A DNA stretch of 36,879 nucleotides from the NCBI GenBank assembly GCA_937912025.1, contig CALDOZ010000053.1, forward strand, positions 1 through 36,879. Direction: 5' to 3'. Made by a program: the position numbers and the translations under genes. The notes beneath the pieces are model-generated. The model searched no databases and was not told where the DNA came from. It saw only the letters and a program-made list of their open reading frames with translations. The DNA comes from an uncultured Clostridia bacterium. GTDB taxonomy: Bacteria; Bacillota; Clostridia; Christensenellales; Borkfalkiaceae. Shown piece by piece: positions 31,157-36,879 of this stretch. Positions within the stretch are counted from its first letter, which is position 1; each line of letters opens with the position of its first letter.

Positions 31157-31567
31157 ATGAACAAAGTATATTTAATAGGTAATCTTACAAGAGACCCAGA
31201 ATTATCTGAAACGTCAAGCGGTGTTGCATTTTGCCGTTTTTCAATCGCTGTAAACAGAACGTTTACTAATAGCGACGGTAATAGAGAAGCAGACTATTTC
31301 AATATCACCGTATGGAGAAATTTAGCCGAAAACTGCGGTAGATTTTTACATAAAGGTAGCAAAGTTGCAGTAGTTGGTAGTTTACAAAACCGCACTTACG
31401 AAGATAAAGAAGGCGTAAAAAGAACGGTTACTGATATCGTTGCAAGCGAAGTAGAGTTCTTAACTACTGGCAATCGTGGCGACGACGTTGGCGATACCGT
31501 TGTAAAACCTGTTAAACCAGCCGGTCCCGCTCTCACTGAAGTAGACGGTGACGATTTACCGTTCTAA
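31157..31567 (+). CDS. ssb: Single-stranded DNA-binding protein
   Basis: A 136-residue protein that coats single-stranded DNA in replication and repair. The OB-fold (about 1-105) starts MNKVYLIGNLTRDPELSETSSG and includes FCRFSIAVNRTF and ADYFNITVWRNLAENCGRFLHKGSKVAVVG. A short linker leads to the acidic tip DGDDLPF that recruits partner proteins. The linker is shorter than in many Firmicutes SSB proteins. AATCGGAGG lies before the ATG. It lies between rpsF and rpsR. Confidence 0.97.
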   Translation: MNKVYLIGNLTRDPELSETSSGVAFCRFSIAVNRTFTNSDGNREADYFNITVWRNLAENCGRFLHKGSKVAVVGSLQNRTYEDKEGVKRTVTDIVASEVEFLTTGNRGDDVGDTVVKPVKPAGPALTEVDGDDLPF

Positions 31568-31589
31568 CGGCATTTTGAAATTATAAAAT

Positions 31590-31675
31590 AGTTTCACGCT
31601 TAATTTTAAAAGGGCGTTTAAAAGCAATAACTACGTTGCTTTACTAAAGCGTTGCCTTTTAAAAACATTTAGATT
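31590..31675 (+). other. Nested hairpin region between ssb and rpsR
   Basis: TTTTAAAAGGGCG pairs with GCGTTGCCTTTTAAAA, enclosing AAAGCAA/TTGCTTT. There is no T-run directly after it, so it may be an mRNA processing or regulatory structure, or a relative of the dispersed hairpin repeats in this window. Confidence 0.45.
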
Positions 31676-31693
31676 ATATAAGGAGATAGAGTA

Positions 31694-31939
31694 ATGGAAG
31701 AAAAAGTTACTAAAAAGCCTATCAGAAAAGCGCCAAGAAAAAAAGTATGTATTTTCTGTGTAGAAAAGGCTGAAAAAATAGATTATAAAGATATCGCAAA
31801 ACTCAAAAAATTCGTTACTGAAAAAGGTAAAATTTTACCAAGAAGAATGACGGGTGTTTGCGCTCAACATCAACGCGCTCTTGCTAAAGCAATTAAACGC
31901 GCAAGAATTGCTGACTTATTACCATTCAAGGGTGAATAA
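31694..31939 (+). CDS. rpsR: 30S ribosomal protein S18
   Basis: An 81-residue basic protein. KKVCIFCVEKAEKIDYKDIAKLKKFVTEKGKILPRRMTGVCAQHQRALAKAIKRARIADLLPF is the standard S18 sequence. It keeps the Cys pair (CIFC, residues 19 and 22) with a further Cys and His (GVCAQH) later, so this is the zinc-binding form found in many Firmicutes. AAGGAGA lies before the ATG. It is the last gene of the operon; a terminator follows at 32050. Confidence 0.97.
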   Translation: MEEKVTKKPIRKAPRKKVCIFCVEKAEKIDYKDIAKLKKFVTEKGKILPRRMTGVCAQHQRALAKAIKRARIADLLPFKGE

Positions 31940-32047
31940 TTTTAAAGGTCTGTTATAAGACAAAATAGATTTGAGCGAAAATTACAAAAACTTTTTGCTT
32001 TAGGCATATTAAATTTTATAACAAAAAAAACAAAATAAAATAACTAA

Positions 32048-32087
32048 CAAAAAAGCACTCTGCAATCAACGCAGGGTGTTTTATTTT
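32048..32087 (+). terminator. Intrinsic terminator after rpsR
   Basis: AAGCACTCTGC pairs with GCAGGGTGTTT (one G-T pair) around AATCAAC, then a T-rich tract. Confidence 0.8.
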
Positions 32088-32187
32088 CTAAATAATTGTT
32101 ATTGAAAAAGGGGAATAGATGTGTTACAATCGGTTTTAATTAGTTATTCCTTCAAACTAAACACAAATAAAAAAGACCGTTTGAGTA

Positions 32188-32216
32188 TTGACAAAACTAA
32201 AAAACAATTTTAAAAT
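32188..32216 (+). promoter_or_regulatory. Promoter of the GH31 gene
   Basis: TTGACA (32188-32193) and TAAAAT (32211-32216) with a 17-base spacer. It leaves a leader of about 145 bases with no recognised element; a second weaker promoter could lie near 32258-32289. Confidence 0.55.
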
Positions 32217-32366
32217 AACGGCGTATAATAAACGTATTTACTGGTATTTGTACAATTTTACATAGATTTATTGCAGTTTTTATTATATAATTAAACTATT
32301 ACTAATTAAGACTAATCTGTATAAATGAATTTTAGCATTAGGTTGCTGATTTTGAAGGAGAGGGAA

Positions 32367-34310
32367 ATGAACGTAATGGTGCGAAATGGCGAGATTGAGA
32401 TTACTTTAGCAAACGAAGTTATTAAAATTACGGCGTGTGGAAACAATGCTATTCGCTTTCAGGCTTTTCCAGGATGTAAAGTGGTTGATACTAACTATAA
32501 TCTGATGCCTTGCTCGGTGGAGGCCGAGATTGAGCAGAGTGAAAATTGTGTATCAATGAGAAATGGCGCGTTGTTAGTTACCGTGAGAAACGGCGAAGTG
32601 CAGTTTTATATAAATAAAAAATGCGTTATAAGTGAAAAGCGAGAACATACTTTTGGCGGTAAAAGTCGTCAATATAGAAACGTAGGACACGAAACGTATT
32701 CCGCTGACGTTAGTTTTGAGCCGAGCGATGAAAAACTGTTTGGTATGGGGCATTCGTGGGATAACGAATTTGACCTTAAGGGAACAGTGCACGATATAAA
32801 ACATATTAACGCAAAAAGCGTAGTTCCGTATGTGTACTCTTCGCAGGGGTATGGTTTTTTGTGGAACGTTCCATCGATTGGAAGGGTGGAGTTTGCAAAA
32901 AACAGAACTAGGTGGCATAGTGACTGCTGTAAAGCGGTTGATTACGTGGTTATTGCTGGTAGTCCTAAAGAGACGAGTGAGGTTTTGGCTGACCTTACTG
33001 GACATGCACCCGTGATGCCAGACTGGGCGACAGGTTTTTGGCAAAGCAGGTTGCGTTATGAAACACAGGATGAAGTGCTTTCAGTTGTTAGACGTTACCG
33101 TGAGTTAAATATTCCGCTTTCGGCTATAATCATTGACTATTTCCATTGGACGGAGCAGGGCGATTATAAGTTTGATCCAAAGTACTGGCCCGACGTTAAG
33201 GCTATGGCGGACGAGATTCACGAAGGTAATACCAAACTACTCGTTTCAATGTGGCCGACTGTAAACGAACGTAGCGAAAATTACAAGTATATGTATGACA
33301 ATAATATGTTGATTCGTACGGCAAACGGCTCTAATAAGCTGTTTGATTTTTACGGTTGGCAGGCGGAAATTGACGTGGCTAACCCTCGAACGCGTGAGTT
33401 TGTTTGGGGTAAATTAAAAGAAAATTACGCTGACAAGGGTGTTGATGCATTTTGGTTCGACGTGTCTGAACCTGAAATTTATCCTGAACATTTTGATAAC
33501 TGTATTAATTATAACGGCAGATATGATATGACTGCACTCACTTATCCCGTTGATTATGCAAGGCTTGTTTACGAAGGACAAAAGGCTATGGGTAGGGGTG
33601 ATATAGTTACCCTTATTCGTGGTGGCTATTTCGGCAGTCAAAAGTATGCCTCGCTCGTGTGGTCGGGCGATACAGCATCTACTTTTGAGAGTTTGGAACG
33701 TCAAGTTTATGCGGCTCAAAACATGGCTATGTGTGGAATCGTGTGGTGGAATACCGATATAGGTGGCTTTTACGGCGGTGACACGACCAGCGAATATTTT
33801 CGTGAACTAATCGTGCGTTGGTTCCAGTTTGGATTGTTTTGTCCCGTAATGCGTTTGCATGGTAATCGCGTTCGACATAGCGAAGACCGCCCAATTATTG
33901 AACAAAGTGGCGACCCTAACGAAATTTGGAGTTTTGGCGAGCAGGCGTTTGAGATTATTAAGGGTATTTTGGCTACTCGTGAGAAATTGCGCCCGTATAT
34001 TAGCAAGCAAATGAAGATCGCGTCGCAAAAAGGGTGGCCGATTATTCGTCCTATGTTTTTTGAATTTCCTGACGACAACAATTGTTGGGAAGCAAAGGGA
34101 CAATATATGTTTGGCGAAGATATTTTGTTTGCACCCGTGACAAAGCAGGGAGCAAAGAGCGTTTTGGCATATTTACCTAAGGGCAAGTGGGTACTTACTA
34201 AGGATGGTAAAGAATACTGTGGCGAACGCTTGTATGAAATTGACGTTGAGATAAACGAGTACGTTGCGTTCGTTAAAAAGGGTGCGAAAGTACTAGAATG
34301 CTTTAAATGA
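32367..34310 (+). CDS. GH31 family alpha-glycosidase (alpha-glucosidase/alpha-xylosidase type)
   Basis: About 647 residues, without signal peptide, so probably cytosolic. The start at 32367 follows AAGGAGAGG; an in-frame ATG at 32325 has no such site. After an N-terminal beta domain with FGMGHSWDNEFDLKG, the TIM barrel shows ATGFWQSRLRYETQDEV, IPLSAIIIDYFHW, and VDAFWFDVSEPE with the likely nucleophile Asp365. The acid/base Asp435 is in VWSGDTASTFESL, followed by MCGIVWWNTDIGGFYGG and FCPVMRLHGNR. Family members hydrolyse alpha-glucosides, alpha-xylosides or sulfoquinovosides; the exact substrate is open. Glu and Gln codons are often GAG and CAG here, unlike the GAA/CAA bias of most genes in the window, which hints at more recent acquisition. 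Confidence 0.93.
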   Translation: MNVMVRNGEIEITLANEVIKITACGNNAIRFQAFPGCKVVDTNYNLMPCSVEAEIEQSENCVSMRNGALLVTVRNGEVQFYINKKCVISEKREHTFGGKSRQYRNVGHETYSADVSFEPSDEKLFGMGHSWDNEFDLKGTVHDIKHINAKSVVPYVYSSQGYGFLWNVPSIGRVEFAKNRTRWHSDCCKAVDYVVIAGSPKETSEVLADLTGHAPVMPDWATGFWQSRLRYETQDEVLSVVRRYRELNIPLSAIIIDYFHWTEQGDYKFDPKYWPDVKAMADEIHEGNTKLLVSMWPTVNERSENYKYMYDNNMLIRTANGSNKLFDFYGWQAEIDVANPRTREFVWGKLKENYADKGVDAFWFDVSEPEIYPEHFDNCINYNGRYDMTALTYPVDYARLVYEGQKAMGRGDIVTLIRGGYFGSQKYASLVWSGDTASTFESLERQVYAAQNMAMCGIVWWNTDIGGFYGGDTTSEYFRELIVRWFQFGLFCPVMRLHGNRVRHSEDRPIIEQSGDPNEIWSFGEQAFEIIKGILATREKLRPYISKQMKIASQKGWPIIRPMFFEFPDDNNCWEAKGQYMFGEDILFAPVTKQGAKSVLAYLPKGKWVLTKDGKEYCGERLYEIDVEINEYVAFVKKGAKVLECFK

Positions 34311-34839
34311 TTATATTTTGTAAAATCTATTATTAGGGATAATTATGAAAAAGTCGTGGAGTAAAAAATATTAATTATAATATATTTAATATACATATAT
34401 TGAAAGTTGAGAAAAGTCATAAATAACCAAAAAGGTTAATCTTAGCGTTTCACTATTTCGAGCCTTGTCTTGCTCGTAACTCTGCCTTTAAAACCGCACA
34501 ACATTAAACTAATCAATTAAAAAGCGTAGGTTTTCCTATGCTTTTTTTCGTTGCAAAAAATATTTTCGGGAGTCCTAAGCAAAACCGCACAATATTAAAC
34601 TAATCTTAAAAGCGTGGCGAAATCTCGTCCATTTGGCGATAAAAGCCACGGTATAAACTTGTAAATATAACAAAACGAATAATGTTATTTATAAAATATT
34701 AAAAATCTATTTTCATGGCGATAGTTTTTTGTTAAAATAAGTATGTAAACTAATTGGAACAAAAGCCGATTAAACTTAACAACCAAATAAGCGCTAAACT
34801 AGCGCTACAAAACAGCACTATGTGATTAAGGAGAAAATT
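34311..34839. repeat. Repeat-rich intergenic region
   Basis: No gene is visible. A block at 34419-34516 contains AACCAAAAAGGTT and GTCTTGCTCGTAAC and resembles part of the hairpin repeat at 17366-17491; the AACCAAAAAGGTTAATC core recurs at the window end. The terminator-like hairpin AAAGCGTAGG/CCTATGCTTT (34518-34548) copies that at 17517. TTAAACTAATC occurs at about 34504 and 34596. A further hairpin CGTGGC/GCCACG lies at 34613-34650. Confidence 0.6.
34518..34549 (+). terminator. Intrinsic terminator-like hairpin
   Basis: GCGTAGG pairs with CCTATGC around TTTT, with A-run before and T-run after. Repeat of the terminator at 17517-17546. It is about 200 bases after the GH31 stop. Confidence 0.65.
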
Positions 34840-36777
34840 ATGGAAAGAAAATTTCTTTTAGGCGAAAAGAAAGGCGTAATTGCTAAAAATGGATTTACCG
34901 ATTATTCTGTACTTATTGCGCCCGATAATAACCCTACTGTAAAATACGTAGCAGATGAACTAGTTCGTATGGTAAAAGAAGCAACGGGAGCAGTTCTTCC
35001 TATTATTACTGAAAAGAAAGGTAAAGTAATTTCGCTTGGCGATAACTCTTATTCAAAAGCCGTTGGACTTAAAGCGACTACGGCGGAGATTACTCGCCAC
35101 GGATTTAAGATTAAGACTTTTGGTGAAGACGTAATAATCGTATCGTCATCTAATACAGGGCTTATTTACGCTATGCAAAGATACTTAGAACTCAATATGG
35201 GCTATATGTATTACCATTGGGAAGAAATTCGCTACGGAGATGAACTTGTTGCTCGTGACCTTGACGTGGTAGATTTTCCAGACTTTTTAAACCGTGACGT
35301 ATTCTCGTACGACACTTTAAAAAGACAAGAAAACCACGTTAAACTTTACAATTGCGGTAGCGCAATCAATAAAAACAGCGATAAAAATCTATCTTCGATT
35401 GTTATGTACGGAAATAAGTATGGCGAAGGCTCTTGGTGGAGTACCCTTCACGACCAATCTTTGGCGCTTCAACTCGTAGATTATAAAGTTTATCGTGAAA
35501 AATATCCGCATTGGTTCTTTGGTAAAGAGGGCGGAACGAACGGAACGAATCCGCACATTTGTTACACCGAGGCGTTATACTCTCGCGACGAATACGAAAA
35601 AGGCGATTTTTCCGAACCTAACTACAACGATGGACGACACGGATTGTTCTGGACGCTCGTTTATAACTTAATAAATAACTATATCGCTGTAGAAACGGAT
35701 AAATCGTTATTCCAACTTGGAATGAGTGATAATCGTGATTTCTGCAACTGTGAGAGATGTAATCGTGACGTAGATAAGTACACTCGTAGCGGAATAGCGT
35801 TAAGATTTGCAAACGCTGTTGCCGACGAAGTTAAGAAATGGCAAATGGAAAACTGCCCAGAGCGCGAAATATACCTAACGATGTTTGCGTATATGACGAT
35901 AGTAGACCCACCTACTGTTAAAACGATTGGCGCGGACGGAAAACCCGTATGGACACCGATTGACGAGAGCGTAGTAGCAAGAGATAACATTATTATTCGT
36001 TACGCTCCTATTCAGGACTTCTATATGTTCTCATTCCTTGACGAAGAACATAACCCCGAGTCTTACAACGCGCTCAATGGCTGGACGAAGATAGCCAAAC
36101 ACTTTGCTGTTTGGGATTATCGAGTTGACTTTGGCTCAATTCACACGCCTTTTCCGCAATGGATTACCGCGCAAGAAAATATTCGTTTATATAAAAAATT
36201 GGGATTTGTCGACGTGTTCCATCAAGCGTGCAGAACGAGCGGTGGCGTACCGTTTATTTCAATGGATAATTTTGCGCGTTCGCGTATGCTTTGGGATACA
36301 ACTCTTGAGTATAACGACCTTATCAACGAGTTTATCGACGCGTTCTACGGTGAGGCTGGAGACGCTATAAGAGAGTATATGTCGTATCTAACCAAGCATT
36401 ATTGGTGGGCAAATAAAGAACTGAATTACAAAGGGCACTCGCACTATTCGGTAGGAAGAAAGAAAGAGCATTTCCCACTCTCATTCGTTCACGACGTAGA
36501 GGCAATTTTTAAGAAAGGCTATGACGCTATGGAGAAGATTAAAGACTCTAATCCTGAGCGTTACGCAATGATAAAGAAACGTTTTGATGGCGAGAGTTTG
36601 TTCTACCGTTTCTGTAAACTTGCATATTATCCAAAGCATTACAAAAGAGAAGAACTTGCTTATGAGGCGCATTATTTCAAGGAAGCAGGAGATGCGGTAG
36701 AAACAAAAGTATGGTTTAACACTTTCGACCAGTTCTGGACGATAGCAGAAATATTTCTTATGCAATATTGCGATTGA
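34840..36777 (+). CDS. DUF4838 domain protein, glycosidase-like
   Basis: A 645-residue protein without a signal peptide. The start at 34840 follows TAAGGAG; an in-frame ATG at 34822 lacks one. The N-terminal 115 residues (YSVLIAPDNNPTVKYVADELVRMVKEATGAVLPI, then ISLGDN and GFKIKTFGEDVIIVSSSNTGLIYAMQRYLE) form the alpha/beta domain that precedes GH20/GH67-type barrels. The rest matches DUF4838: SMSDNRDFCNCERC-like LGMSDNRDFCNCERCNRD (about 294-311), ALRFANAVADEVK, IIIRYAPIQDFYMF and SMDNFARSRMLWDTTLEYNDLINEFIDAFYG. The family is thought to act on carbohydrates but has no well-established activity. It lies 530 bases after the GH31 gene, separated by repeats, so the link is by neighbourhood only. 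Confidence 0.85.
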   Translation: MERKFLLGEKKGVIAKNGFTDYSVLIAPDNNPTVKYVADELVRMVKEATGAVLPIITEKKGKVISLGDNSYSKAVGLKATTAEITRHGFKIKTFGEDVIIVSSSNTGLIYAMQRYLELNMGYMYYHWEEIRYGDELVARDLDVVDFPDFLNRDVFSYDTLKRQENHVKLYNCGSAINKNSDKNLSSIVMYGNKYGEGSWWSTLHDQSLALQLVDYKVYREKYPHWFFGKEGGTNGTNPHICYTEALYSRDEYEKGDFSEPNYNDGRHGLFWTLVYNLINNYIAVETDKSLFQLGMSDNRDFCNCERCNRDVDKYTRSGIALRFANAVADEVKKWQMENCPEREIYLTMFAYMTIVDPPTVKTIGADGKPVWTPIDESVVARDNIIIRYAPIQDFYMFSFLDEEHNPESYNALNGWTKIAKHFAVWDYRVDFGSIHTPFPQWITAQENIRLYKKLGFVDVFHQACRTSGGVPFISMDNFARSRMLWDTTLEYNDLINEFIDAFYGEAGDAIREYMSYLTKHYWWANKELNYKGHSHYSVGRKKEHFPLSFVHDVEAIFKKGYDAMEKIKDSNPERYAMIKKRFDGESLFYRFCKLAYYPKHYKREELAYEAHYFKEAGDAVETKVWFNTFDQFWTIAEIFLMQYCD

Positions 36778-36799
36778 TAGAATAGTAACGTAAGAATAA

Positions 36800-36879
36800 G
36801 ATAATTTTAAAGGGCTATAAACGGCGCAATACTGCGTTACTGCTTAGGTTCAACACTTCGATAACCAAAAAGGTTAATC
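36800..36879. repeat. Palindromic repeat element, cut by window end
   Basis: TTTTAAAGGGCTATAAACGG and GCAATACTGCGTTACTGCTTAG resemble the left arm of the hairpin element at 17366, and the last bases (GATAACCAAAAAGGTTAATC) match 34423-34442. It is probably the left half of a further copy. Confidence 0.55.

Noticed and set aside
32574..34186. Several minus-strand frames in the GH31 gene
   Set aside because: Antisense to a clear GH31 enzyme; no start signals or domains.
1..36879. CRISPR array
   Set aside because: No run of regularly spaced short repeats with unique spacers was seen; the repeats at 28200-29970 are protein-coding and the tRNA-end repeats are too few and irregular.

Overview
The window looks like chromosome from a low-GC, monoderm, Clostridia-like member of the Firmicutes, probably a gut commensal. 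Supporting signs are the AT-rich sequence, AAGGAG-type ribosome binding sites, consensus TTGACA-17-TATAAT promoters, intrinsic terminators after most operons, a SipW/TasA-type secretion locus, a CotH-type lipoprotein, a membrane pyrophosphatase and a fused TRAP permease paired with a TAXI receptor. Species cannot be decided from the sequence alone.

Layout. (1) 1-6190: the 3' part of a tRNA-Glu gene, then degenerate copies of the tRNA 3' end with its terminator, then an accessory island. The island carries a SatD-like cyclase-fold protein with a membrane partner (DUF3307), a small mobile-element protein beside palindromes, a frameshifted HNH nuclease overlapping a methyltransferase, a beta-repeat protein, and a Panacea (SocA-like) antitoxin overlapping a two-helix membrane protein. 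A degenerate tRNA-end/terminator copy near 5990 marks the far side. (2) 6189-16842: housekeeping genes. These are an RluA/RluD-type pseudouridine synthase, TAXI-TRAP importer, K+-dependent membrane pyrophosphatase, nitroreductase, a uraA-upp uracil salvage operon behind an unannotated 25-codon leader peptide and terminator, and a polytopic membrane protein. (3) 17017-21727: a small soluble protein and a SipW secretion locus with two candidate substrates. Its signal peptidase is fused to a Thr-rich linker and three about 115-residue repeats. (4) 21759-26827: an ABC-F ATPase and a CotH lipoprotein, with two divergent HTH/SLOG gene pairs. Each pair is bracketed by a near-perfect direct repeat of about 50 bp that contains an intrinsic terminator. 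(5) 26830-31939: an AraC-family remnant, a 1119-residue anchored repeat protein with eight Cys/His-rich motifs, and the rpsF-ssb-rpsR operon. (6) 32367-36777: a GH31 glycosidase and a DUF4838 protein, separated and followed by palindromic intergenic repeats.

How the parts work together. Uracil uptake (UraA) feeds Upp, and expression is probably attenuated in the leader. The TAXI receptor and the fused TRAP permease make one importer. SipW should process the TasA-like protein and the downstream secreted protein. GH31 and DUF4838 point to glycan use. The strongest candidates for undescribed biology are the paired HTH/SLOG cassettes embedded in duplicated terminators, the SipW-repeat fusion, the pyrBI-like attenuator upstream of uraA, and the SatD/DUF3307 and Panacea/membrane-protein pairs in the tRNA-linked island.
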